Below are positions 34,700-42,389 of a DNA stretch of 64,000 bases, piece after piece. The position numbers and the translations under genes were made by a program. Every line of letters begins with the position of its first letter. Positions within the stretch are counted from its first letter, which is position 1. The stretch covers positions 4,712,001-4,776,000 of the forward strand of contig NZ_CP068760.1 of the NCBI RefSeq assembly GCF_016775705.1, in the 5' to 3' direction. This DNA is from Chryseobacterium cucumeris (lineage in GTDB: Bacteria > Bacteroidota > Bacteroidia > Flavobacteriales > Weeksellaceae). The notes under the pieces were generated by a model. That model worked only from the letters and a program-made list of their open reading frames with translations, searched no databases and had not been told where the DNA came from.

Positions 34700-34855
34700 A
34701 GTGGGAGGTCGGTGATCGATGCTGGAAGTAATTGATGTTATAGCCTAACTTTTTCAACTTCTATTTCCTTTTACAGCCATCTCAAAAAACTGCTAGAGCT
34801 TCATAGTCTGGAATAACTTCCAGTTTCAGACATCCGGCTTCCCCCCTTTCCTATT
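34700..34855. repeat. Inverted GGAAGC/GCTTCC intergenic element (family A, copy 2)
   Basis: Left arm GGGAGGTCGGTGATCGATGC followed by TGGAAGT (near 34703-34729), right arm ACTTCCAGTTTCAGACATCC then GGCTTCCCCCC (34819-34850). The arms are imperfect inverse complements. The element resembles the one upstream of rmuC. Confidence 0.55.
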
Positions 34856-35528
34856 TCAATAATTTTTTAATATCCTCAATAAGAATTTCTCTATCTGGGT
34901 GATATTTTCCTGTCAGCATAGGTGTTTTACCTTCCGGATCTCCATAATTCAGTCCTGAATAATAGAGAATAGGCATATTTTCCTTGTTGTATCTGCAACG
35001 GATATTCCCCTCCTGATCTACCAGCGCAATCATTCCGCTGTGGTTCAGGCTTTCTCCTTCATCTTCTTTATCACCTACGTAGATATTAAACTGATCCGCA
35101 AGTTTTCCAATATAGGTACGGTCTCCGGTCAGGAAGTGCCAGTTCGGAGATTTTGCACCAATTCTTTGGGCATGTTCTTTCAATGCTGCTGGTGTATCGT
35201 TTTCCGGATCAATACTGATGGAGATAATGCCAAAGTTGGGATCATTAATCTGGTTCTGAATCGCTTTCATATTGGTATTCATCACCGGGCATATGGTAGG
35301 ACATTTGCTGAAGAAAAATTCTACGAGATATACTTTTCCCAGCATATCTTTATTGGTAACTTTTTTACTGTTCTGATCTGTAAGTTCAAAGTCCGGAACT
35401 TTCATCACAGTATAAAGGTTCTTTTTAAAATACCCCATTCCCACACCTATTCCCAGGAAAAGCAATGCAAATACCGCAATGGGTATGATCACTTTACTTT
35501 TATTTGCGGTCTTTTTATTTTTGGGCAT
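34851..35528 (-). CDS. SCO1/SenC-type copper chaperone
   Basis: 225 aa from the ATG at 35528 (MPKNKKTANKSK); a further upstream ATG at 35570 is possible but would overlap the YHS gene more. One TM helix (about 13-33) anchors a thioredoxin-fold domain with the Cu site C76-PTI-C80 and H163 (LNHSGMIAL). SCO proteins load the CuA centre of cytochrome oxidase or act in copper homeostasis. It overlaps the end of the YHS lipoprotein gene by 14 nt, so they are one unit. Confidence 0.94.
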   Translation of the reverse strand: MPKNKKTANKSKVIIPIAVFALLFLGIGVGMGYFKKNLYTVMKVPDFELTDQNSKKVTNKDMLGKVYLVEFFFSKCPTICPVMNTNMKAIQNQINDPNFGIISISIDPENDTPAALKEHAQRIGAKSPNWHFLTGDRTYIGKLADQFNIYVGDKEDEGESLNHSGMIALVDQEGNIRCRYNKENMPILYYSGLNYGDPEGKTPMLTGKYHPDREILIEDIKKLLK

Positions 35529-35790
35529 ATCTTTCAGGACTTTTTTTGAATTCACCTTTGCAGGAGACACTGCAAAAACCGTACGTTTTATTTTTATACA
35601 CAGCAGTATCTTTTATAGATCCGGCAGTTTTCATGTGGCAGACAGGATCTTCTTCGTTCACTACCTGTACATTTTCTATTTTCTTCCCCGAGGAGTCCAT
35701 GTGGCTTGCATGCTTTACCTGAGGAGTTTCCTTGGCACACGACAGTAATGATACTGACAGCAAGGCAGTCAAAATTATAGGAGATTTCAT
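35515..35790 (-). CDS. YHS-domain lipoprotein
   Basis: 91 aa. Lipoprotein signal with C18 (SVSLLSCAK). The YHS domain (about 47-90) reads EEDPVCHMK ... AVYKNKTYGFCSVSCKGEF, with C51, C73 and C77 as likely metal ligands, plus a His-Met rich linker (HASHMDSS). YHS domains occur in copper-handling proteins. The gene precedes and overlaps the SCO gene, supporting a copper-delivery pair in the periplasm. Confidence 0.9.
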   Translation of the reverse strand: MKSPIILTALLSVSLLSCAKETPQVKHASHMDSSGKKIENVQVVNEEDPVCHMKTAGSIKDTAVYKNKTYGFCSVSCKGEFKKSPERYAQK

Positions 35791-36001
35791 TTTAATGTTA
35801 AATTGAAATTAATAATGTTAAATAAAGTTATGATACCATATACAAGTCTGAAAAAAGCACAACAATTCTCAAGAAGAACTGATGTATTTCTTATTGCTTA
35901 CAATGGTTCATTTGAATTATCGAATGCATCTTTAATGGTTTACTAATGAAAGCTTTATAAAGTTCCATCTTACAAACTAAAAATATAGTTTATAATAAAA
36001 A

Positions 36002-36364
36002 TTAAACCAACGGAGGATGGAAAATCCTTGAAAAATATTCTGAAGAATGAGAATTAAAATAACTTGAATCGGGAATTTCAGAAAGTGATTCCGAATTCAA
36101 ATGAGCGGAGAAGGAAAGGATATCGTGAGAAATAAAAACATCTAATCCAGCAATCTTTATGGTTTGGGAGCTGTTGGACTGTTTTTCTGTTTTAGCCAGC
36201 TCTTTTTCCACGTAGCATTTTCCTTTACAGGTTGACTGTGGTACATTTCTCTTCTCACAAAGGTTTTTCACAATATAATCATAATTCACGGCATAATTTA
36301 CCAATGGCAAAACAGGACGTAATGCAACGGTAAAAATGATGAATATGGAAATGAATAACCTCAC
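36002..36364 (-). CDS. Small three-cysteine membrane protein, paralog B
   Basis: 120 aa. An N-terminal hydrophobic helix, RPVLPLVNYAVNYDYIVKNL, C36, C46 and C50 (CKGKCYVEKELAK), and tail RIFHPPLV. About half of the first 60 residues match paralog A; the middle is diverged. It heads the run toward the YHS and SCO genes (gap 211 bp) and is the outermost gene of the metal cluster. A TATATTTG -7 box sits at 36383-36390 on the minus strand. Function unknown, a metal-site role is plausible. Confidence 0.78.
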   Translation of the reverse strand: MRLFISIFIIFTVALRPVLPLVNYAVNYDYIVKNLCEKRNVPQSTCKGKCYVEKELAKTEKQSNSSQTIKIAGLDVFISHDILSFSAHLNSESLSEIPDSSYFNSHSSEYFSRIFHPPLV

Positions 36365-36382
36365 CGATTTTGTTCTCTGTTA

Positions 36383-36415
36383 CAAATATACTACTTCAAA
36401 ACTGTTTTATAACAG
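36383..36415 (-). promoter_or_regulatory. -7 box TATATTTG with adjacent CTGTT-N4-AACAG palindrome
   Basis: The minus-strand -7 box is at 36390-36383; the perfect inverted repeat CTGTT TTAT AACAG is at 36402-36415, in the -33 region. It could be an operator of the metal cluster. Confidence 0.4.
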
Positions 36416-36822
36416 ATTTATGATGAATGTCATTATGCTTATCTACTGTTACCTATAAAAATCACAAAACTGTGCCTGTCACCGGAATAATTTTATCCCG
36501 AACTTTGAGTAAGACTTTAGACCTAAATAAAAATTTAGTTCTTTATATACAATTTAATCTTGTTGATAAAAGCTTTGCTGATGTTTTTGGCAGAGCTTTT
36601 TTATATTCTTTGTTTTGTTGGAAATCGCAAAGTCTCAAGTTCTTTTTAAAATGCTTACTGTTTTAAGACGCAAGGATTTTATCTGCGATAATTTAATAAG
36701 ACTAATAATGATTCTGAATGAGACTAATCATTAAGACATCATCTTGCTGAAAATCTTTGATTTTCTTGCGTCCTTAAAAACACCACAATTTTAATCTTCT
36801 TTGCGCCTTTGCGCTCATCCAA

Positions 36823-36896
36823 CAAAAAATAGCTCAGCTGGATAGAGCATCTGCCTTCTAAGCAGACGGTCAAAGGTTCGAATCCTTTCGCGCTCA
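36823..36896 (+). pseudogene. tRNA-Arg (TCT) with destroyed 5' acceptor strand
   Basis: D arm GCTC-AGCTGGATA-GAGC, anticodon arm TCTGC-CTTCTAA-GCAGA (TCT), T arm AAAGG-TTCGAAT-CCTTT and 3' acceptor CGCGCTC plus A are all intact. The 5' acceptor should be GAGCGCG but is CAAAAAA, giving one of seven pairs. It cannot fold as a normal tRNA. A terminator-like hairpin follows at 36902. Confidence 0.75.
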
Positions 36897-36901
36897 CATA
36901 A

Positions 36902-36930
36902 AGACTTACTGGAAACAGTGAGTCTTTTTT
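36902..36930 (+). terminator. Terminator after the tRNA-Arg relic
   Basis: Stem AGACTTACTG / CAGTGAGTCT with a GAAA loop (one G-T pair) and T-tract. A decayed copy follows the second relic near 37022-37046. Confidence 0.8.
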
Positions 36931-36960
36931 GTTTTTATTCCCTCAAACAATAATTACTGA

Positions 36961-37016
36961 ATAGAGCATCCCGATTTGTAATCGGGACGGCAAAACTTCG
37001 AATCCTTTCGCGCTCA
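36961..37016 (+). pseudogene. Decayed tRNA-Thr(TGT)-like tandem relic
   Basis: Begins at the D arm (ATAGAGCA), has anticodon arm CCCGA-TTTGTAA-TCGGG (TGT) and a broken T arm, and ends with the same 20 nt as the Arg relic (TTCGAATCCTTTCGCGCTCA). The 5' third is missing. It repeats the preceding tRNA-plus-terminator unit with period about 119 bp. Confidence 0.65.
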
Positions 37017-37613
37017 TATAAGACTTTCGGAAACAGTGAGTCTCTTTGTTTTAATACCTACAATTACTCAAACGAAAAAAAAGAAATGGGACATCCGGAT
37101 TCATCATTATTTATTGAAAATAAAAGTTTATTAACCGGATAACTTATCCTTCCTGTTGAAAAAATCAATGTATAGCTTATATAAGATATCTCATTGTAAC
37201 CGTATAAGCCCATATGATTCTGATGTATTATTTGATTTATTGTTCATTTTTCATCAGTAAATCTATTTTATATTTATTTTAAAAGTAGGATTTGCAGTAT
37301 TAATTCTTAGTAAAAAACACAGGTAAAGAATGACTTACTCTTATTAATAAATTATTTTTTATTTCTTGTTAACGTCTTTGCGCAAAAGCAAACACAACAA
37401 CCACACCATAACAAAGCCTATCTACAGTGCTTACAAACTATTAACATACATCATGCATACAACATAATAAACAACTCTACATATAGCACAAAAACAAAAT
37501 GATGTATTTATGATGTATTCAATTATTCTTCTTGTTTGTTTTTTTTTTTGAAATTGCAGACAAATTACTGATTCTAAAGCACAAATAGATCAAAAAACCT
37601 TTATGATGCCTAC

Positions 37614-37645
37614 AGGTGGGATTAATAGTCCCACCCGTTTTTTTA
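37614..37645 (+). terminator. Terminator or attenuator before the TPR-HTH gene
   Basis: Stem GGTGGGA / TCCCACC, loop TTAATAG, then CG and a T-run. No complete gene precedes it, so it may end a short leader RNA. Confidence 0.65.
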
Positions 37646-37763
37646 AATGGCATTATGCTGAATGACAAGAATCAATACACTGCAGATTATATAGATTATA
37701 TCTTAATGAATTTATTTTATCATGTATCCATCTCATTCCTGTATTATCTTTAATTCTATAGCC

Positions 37764-39239
37764 ATGAACACATTGAAAAACTTTAACAGGATAATCTATT
37801 GCCTGATTTTTACATTTTGTTGTTCTAAACTATTTCCACAACGCTATACTATACACCAAATAGATACTTTACTTATAAAAACCAATGAAGAACTCAGGAC
37901 AAAATTATCTAACAAAGATCTTATCATCTGGAATCAAAAAATTATAAAATCCGCCATTAAGAATAAATATCCTAAGGGAGAAGCATGGGGTTATGCCAAT
38001 ATTGCGAATCGTCTATGGTTGACGGGAGAATTTAAAAAGGCTCTGGAATATCTGAGCTATGCGGAAAAGAAATCGAAAAAGATTAATGATGGCTTTCTTA
38101 CCGGTAAAATCAATCAGGAGTATTCACAAGTCTATAACAGAATGAATCTACCCAAAATGGCTTTAGATTATAATTTAAAAGCCATGAAATATGCTTTAAG
38201 ATTAAAAAAAGATAATCAGGACTGCCGTTTTTTCTTACGGTATGTCTATTCAACCCGGGCGGTTTATTTCAGCGGAACCCAACAGCTGGACTCATCACTT
38301 ATCTATCTCCATAAAGCTATGAAAATTGATCCCAATCCTTTAGATATAGCCCATATAGCAAGGCATTATACAATATACAAGTGGAATTTAGATTCAGCCA
38401 ACTCTTATTTTAAAAAAGCCTTTGACCTGTTAGAAACCCAAAGGTTTAAGCATAATAAGTACCAAACAGCAGTAGCCTTATATGATTATGGCATTTTTAT
38501 GCAGGTACAGAAAAAAAATAACGAGGCTATTAATGCTTTCAGCCAATCTGTTAAACTGGCAAAAGAAGTAGACAGACCTCAGCTGGTTTTAAATGATTAC
38601 AGATTGCTTGCCTCGGTGTACAAGGCGCTAAAAAAAACTGACAAAGAAGTTGAATATTTAAATAAAGCAGCCTCACTAAATGATAGTATATACAATAACC
38701 TAAGCAGTGCTATCACATTATCTTTCAATAAAATAGCTAAAGAAGATGAGGAAGAAAAAATGAAAGCTAAAAATCAAGCAGTTTTATGGTATGGAGGGAT
38801 TTCATTTGTAATCATTACTGTATTGTCTCTTTATTTTTATCAGCAGATTAAAAGAAAGAAAAAAAAGCTTGTAGAAAGCAAACAAATCATTCTTCAGCAG
38901 GAAGAAGAAACAAAAATTCTAAAAAGAAAGCTCAGTGAAAATCATGAGCAGATCATCCAGCTGGCAAAGAAAAACAGTGTTGGTTTTTTATCATTATTTC
39001 AGAAGACTTATCCTGAAGTCTGCCAGCAGCTTTTAAAAATCAATCCTCGTCTTTCTCATTCCGATTTATCTTTCTGTGCTATGATATGGTTAGGATTCTC
39101 TTCAAAAGAAATTGCACAATATTCTTCAATGGAGCATAGATCTGTACAAACAAAAAAATACCGTTTACGCAAAAAATTATACCTTGATGCAGAAAGTGAT
39201 CTCTATCAATCTATCAAATCAATATCTGAAACCGAATAA
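37764..39239 (+). CDS. TPR-repeat membrane protein with C-terminal LuxR-like HTH
   Basis: 491 aa from the ATG at 37764 (MNTLKNFNRIIYCL), which gives a signal peptide; the in-frame upstream ATG at 37722 has a non-signal tail. Periplasmic TPR units cover about 45-330 (GEAWGYANIANRLWLTGEFK, ALDYNLKAMKYALR). A TM helix (about 351-371, YGGISFVIITVLSLYFY) leads to a coiled coil and a cytoplasmic HTH (about 420-485; LSHSDLSFCAMIWLGFSSKE, SVQTKKYRLRKKL). This architecture is a common Bacteroidota one-component regulator. Targets are unknown; it stands alone between terminators. Confidence 0.82.
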   Translation: MNTLKNFNRIIYCLIFTFCCSKLFPQRYTIHQIDTLLIKTNEELRTKLSNKDLIIWNQKIIKSAIKNKYPKGEAWGYANIANRLWLTGEFKKALEYLSYAEKKSKKINDGFLTGKINQEYSQVYNRMNLPKMALDYNLKAMKYALRLKKDNQDCRFFLRYVYSTRAVYFSGTQQLDSSLIYLHKAMKIDPNPLDIAHIARHYTIYKWNLDSANSYFKKAFDLLETQRFKHNKYQTAVALYDYGIFMQVQKKNNEAINAFSQSVKLAKEVDRPQLVLNDYRLLASVYKALKKTDKEVEYLNKAASLNDSIYNNLSSAITLSFNKIAKEDEEEKMKAKNQAVLWYGGISFVIITVLSLYFYQQIKRKKKKLVESKQIILQQEEETKILKRKLSENHEQIIQLAKKNSVGFLSLFQKTYPEVCQQLLKINPRLSHSDLSFCAMIWLGFSSKEIAQYSSMEHRSVQTKKYRLRKKLYLDAESDLYQSIKSISETE

Positions 39240-39326
39240 TTTTAGAGGAACACAAACAGCTGTTTTTACTAATTAATAAATATGATGGTGGTTATCTGCA
39301 AACGGGTTTCATCATGACATTATACT

Positions 39327-39358
39327 AAAAATCCCTCAACCGTAATTGAGGGATTTTA
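39327..39358. terminator. Bidirectional terminator
   Basis: Stem AAATCCCTCAA / TTGAGGGATTT with loop CCGTAA, between convergent genes. Confidence 0.92.
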
Positions 39359-39372
39359 ATTACATTCTGATT

Positions 39373-40212
39373 TTATTTCAGTCTGTATGTATTTCCATTC
39401 CAAAGGTAAGTTTTGGAAGAATGTTTTTTCTTCTCTTTGTCTTTCTCGTCTACTTCCATATCTTCCACTTTTAAGATAAATGCATTGGGAATTCCTCCTT
39501 TATCATTTGGAAAAATATATTCTTCACTGTGATAAAAAACACCGGCATCCCCTACATTCATTAATTGCGGAAGAGTAATAAGTTTTTTATCCTTAAAAAG
39601 AACGTACTGATCATAGCCGGCAATTCCACAGGCTTCTCCGGAAACTGAAGCTTTAAGAGTAAATTCTACATTTTGAAGCTTGTGGCTGCTTTCAATATTA
39701 AAAGATGCTGAACTCAGTTCTTCTCCTTTTCCTGTATCAAAATACACCTCATCAAGGAGCATACTTCCTTCCAATACTTTTATTCCGGCAATATTCTGCT
39801 TTTCAGTCTCATTGAATTCTTTGTTCTTCCTGTCAATTGTTTTGGAAAGCCCAAAAAGGAAATCGTACCCGTTTTTATTGCGGTATCCTACACAAAGATT
39901 ACCCCCCCAAATATATCCTTCCACTGTATTTTCACCTTTCTGATATGATATTTTATACCAGTTGGCAGCTCTTTCTCCCAATTTCAGAACGCCTTCTTCT
40001 TTTTTCAGAATCATTATCTGCTGATTGGTCTGAAGTGAATCTACAATCTGGGCATTTACTGTGGGATCTAATCTCACCCGGGTCCAATCTGTAAAGATCT
40101 TCTGCGTTTTATTTTCTTCGAAACCAAAGATACCATCTGCATATACTTCATTTTCCTGAGCTGTAAAAAACTGCAGCATCAGTAAAAGTAAAGCTGTCCA
40201 TAAAGCTTTCAT
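39373..40212 (-). CDS. Secreted SH3-domain protein
   Basis: 279 aa. Signal peptide to about residue 18 (FFTAQ). A bacterial SH3-like unit (about 40-110; WTRVRLDPTVNAQIVDSL, WYKISYQKGENTVEGYIWGG) is followed by a beta-rich region with two cysteines (C-V-G, EACGIAGYDQ) and a highly charged tail (DEKDKEKKKHSSK). SH3 domains of this type often bind cell-wall peptides. It lies 24 bp after prmA on the same strand. The specific function is unknown. Confidence 0.8.
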   Translation of the reverse strand: MKALWTALLLLMLQFFTAQENEVYADGIFGFEENKTQKIFTDWTRVRLDPTVNAQIVDSLQTNQQIMILKKEEGVLKLGERAANWYKISYQKGENTVEGYIWGGNLCVGYRNKNGYDFLFGLSKTIDRKNKEFNETEKQNIAGIKVLEGSMLLDEVYFDTGKGEELSSASFNIESSHKLQNVEFTLKASVSGEACGIAGYDQYVLFKDKKLITLPQLMNVGDAGVFYHSEEYIFPNDKGGIPNAFILKVEDMEVDEKDKEKKKHSSKTYLWNGNTYRLK

Positions 40213-40236
40213 ATTCGTATTTTGTTTTTTTGTGTG

Positions 40237-41064
40237 TTATTTTTCAAGCAGAAGACTTACCCATTCTTCACGCTGCAACTTCTTTTTAAGCCCTAGTCCG
40301 CTCTCTTTACATACTTCCAGAATATCATCTACATCAAAGAAGCAAAGGCCTGAAAGTAATAATTTTCCACCGTCATTCAATACAGAAACATAGGTTGGGA
40401 TATCTGAAATCAGGATATTCCTGTTGATATTGGCTAAAATGATATCATAATTTTCTTTCCCTAAGTTTTCTGCAGTTCCCTGTTCAATATCCAGTTCTAC
40501 ATTATTTCTTACTGCATTTTCTTTTGAGTTTTCTACTGACCATTCATCAATATCGATAGCTTTGGTATCTCCGGCGCCCTGCTGTTTTGCATAAATGGCT
40601 AATACGGAAGTTCCGCATCCCATATCCAATACTTTTTTACCCTTGAAATCAATATCCATCATTTGCTGGATCATCAAATGGGTTGTAGGGTGATGCCCCG
40701 TTCCGAAAGACATTTTAGGCTGAATGATAATTTCATGCATTCCCGGTACAGATTCGTGGAACTCTGCTCTGATCAATACTTTATCATCTATATTAATTGG
40801 AGAAAAATTCTTTTCCCATTCTTCGTTCCAGTTGATGTTCGGCATTTCTTCGAAAGAATATTCGATTTTTACGTTTTCGTTTTCAAAGATCGGAAGTCCT
40901 TTCAACTGATCTTCGTGAAACAAATCTGTCTGGATATATCCTAAAATTCCGTCAATTTCTTCTGTAAAGCTGTCAAAGCCTATTTCTATAAGCTCTGCCA
41001 TTAATATCTCATTCCAGGGTTGTAATGGAGAAATTTTGAAATTGAATTCTAAATAATTTTGCAT
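40237..41064 (-). CDS. prmA: Ribosomal protein L11 methyltransferase
   Basis: 275 aa, typical length. N-terminal L11-recognition domain (about 1-110), then a class I methyltransferase fold with SAM motif VLDMGCGTSVLAIYA (about 145-159), the acidic IDIDEWSVEN, and the post-I motif YDIILANINRNIL (NxxxxxL in place of the common NPPY). GTGHHPTT before the SAM site is diagnostic of PrmA. It trimethylates L11. Followed by the SH3 gene. Confidence 0.96.
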   Translation of the reverse strand: MQNYLEFNFKISPLQPWNEILMAELIEIGFDSFTEEIDGILGYIQTDLFHEDQLKGLPIFENENVKIEYSFEEMPNINWNEEWEKNFSPINIDDKVLIRAEFHESVPGMHEIIIQPKMSFGTGHHPTTHLMIQQMMDIDFKGKKVLDMGCGTSVLAIYAKQQGAGDTKAIDIDEWSVENSKENAVRNNVELDIEQGTAENLGKENYDIILANINRNILISDIPTYVSVLNDGGKLLLSGLCFFDVDDILEVCKESGLGLKKKLQREEWVSLLLEK

Positions 41065-41503
41065 GTGAATAATTTCTGCAAAAATACTAATGTTATTACT
41101 GTTAAAAAAATGATGGAGTCATTTTTGGCTGAAACCGGGGAGTTTTATGTTTTTTAAATTGTGGATGTGGTAAAAAAGTTTATTTGTGAATTTTTTCTCC
41201 CACAAATTATACGGATGACACAGATGATTGCATCGTATTTTCAATAGAGGCGGGTTTTAGCCCGTCTTCAAAATCATGACAAATTTCCATTGGCTTCAGC
41301 CGAAACTTATTTTTTCTATCCTAAAGGCTATGTAGATTTTTTAAAATGCGAAAGATTGTAAGTTTGGGCTAAAGCCTAAGAAACATACAAAATAAAGCGG
41401 GCAAAAGCCCGCTCCTATTGAATTTTATTGTTCATGAGAAGAATTCTTGTTAACAGCTTTAGACTTTAAACATTAAACTCTGAACTTTAAATTTTTAAAT
41501 CTC
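41065..41503. other. 439-bp gene-free region holding a MITE-like element
   Basis: Most is the 181-bp inverted-repeat element at 41241-41421. The flanks are AT-rich and show no ORF or clear promoter box. Confidence 0.6.
41241..41421. repeat. MITE-like element with terminal inverted repeats and four hairpins
   Basis: Left end TCAATAGAGGCGGGTTTTAG, right end the complement of TCAATAGGAGCGGGCTTTTG. Inside are CGGGTTTTAGCCCG, TTGGCTTCAGCCGAA (41290), TTGGGCTAAAGCCTAA (41364) and GCGGGCAAAAGCCCGC (41397). All share a GGCT/AGCC-like core. No ORF inside. This type of GGGCTAAAGCCC repeat is, from experience, common in flavobacterial genomes. Confidence 0.75.
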
Positions 41504-42217
41504 TTAAGGATTCGTAGAGAAAATAGAACCGTTAGCGATCAGCGCTCTTCTGTTCATTTTGAGAATATCTCTTACCCATTCTGCGAAATCTTCCGGTTGT
41601 AATACTTTGTCAGGATTTCCGTCTGTAAGACCGCCCTGGATGCTCATATCTGAAGCAATTGTACTTGGAGTCAAGGTGATGACACGGATATTTTGTTTTC
41701 TCCATTCTGCCATCATGGATTGAGAAAGAGATACTACGGCTGCTTTTGAAGCGGCGTATGCAGACATATTCGGTCCCCCTTTCAGCCCTGCAGTAGAAGC
41801 TACGTTCACGATATCACCTTCTCCTTTAGCTTTCATAAATGGATAAGCTGCCTTAGCTGCATAATACACCCCGAAAAGATTGGTTTTAATCACCTGCTCC
41901 CATGTTTCGGATGGCATTTCTTCGATCGATCCAAAGTCTCCGATTCCCGCATTATTGATCAGAATATCAATTCCTCCCAACTGCTCTGCTAAAGATTCTA
42001 TTCCAGCTTTTACCTGAATTTCATTGTCTACAGAAAATACGGCATATGCTGAATTTACTCCTGATTTTTTGATTTCTTCAACCGTCATTTTAAGGTTTTC
42101 CTCGTTTCTTCCTGTAATGGCAACGTTTACTCCTTCATTAGCCAAAGCAAGTGCAACAGCTTTTCCTAATCCTCTTCCACCACCTGTTATGATGGCATTT
42201 TTTCCGTTTATATTCAT
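41504..42217 (-). CDS. Short-chain dehydrogenase/reductase (FabG-like)
   Basis: 237 aa. Rossmann NAD(P) loop TGGGRGLGKA (11-20), NNAG (88-91), and catalytic S141, Y154 and K158 in YAASKAA. Length and order are those of 3-oxoacyl-ACP reductase or related SDRs, but the substrate cannot be fixed; fabG in fatty acid operons is elsewhere in most relatives. It is monocistronic. The last residues are hydrophobic and short (IFSTNP). Confidence 0.9.
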   Translation of the reverse strand: MNINGKNAIITGGGRGLGKAVALALANEGVNVAITGRNEENLKMTVEEIKKSGVNSAYAVFSVDNEIQVKAGIESLAEQLGGIDILINNAGIGDFGSIEEMPSETWEQVIKTNLFGVYYAAKAAYPFMKAKGEGDIVNVASTAGLKGGPNMSAYAASKAAVVSLSQSMMAEWRKQNIRVITLTPSTIASDMSIQGGLTDGNPDKVLQPEDFAEWVRDILKMNRRALIANGSIFSTNP

Positions 42218-42328
42218 AGTAATGATACTTTTCTTGATACAAAGTTACGAAAGAACATTTTTACGAAACAGCGAAAACATGGATTTAATAGTTTTTTAAT
42301 TGTTTATCGTAAAACTCGATAAAAATTA

Positions 42329-42352
42329 AAACCGGCTCATAAGAACCGGTTT
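42329..42352 (-). terminator. Terminator of the SusC-SusD-phosphoesterase operon
   Basis: Minus-strand stem AACCGG / CCGGTT with extended pairing, then T-rich tract, 38 bp after the phosphoesterase stop. Confidence 0.75.
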
Positions 42353-42389
42353 CAAATCTAAAAAAGGTATAGTAAAAAAAATAAAAAGC

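Larger units (their letters stand above)
36365..37763. other. 1.4-kb gene-free region with tRNA relics
   Basis: No convincing protein gene. It holds the metal-cluster promoter, a hairpin with T-tract near 36569-36602 (AAAGCTTTGC...GGCAGAGCTTT), a stretch with TTTGCGCCTTTGCG (36800-36813) of the kind seen in dispersed flavobacterial repeats, two tRNA relics (36823-37016) and an attenuator-like hairpin at 37614-37645. The rest is AT-rich and unassigned. Confidence 0.6.

Noticed and set aside
36427-36666. 79-aa plus-strand ORF in the gap after the metal cluster
   Set aside because: Composition is not coding-like, and it contains a terminator-like hairpin (36569-36602); no start signal.
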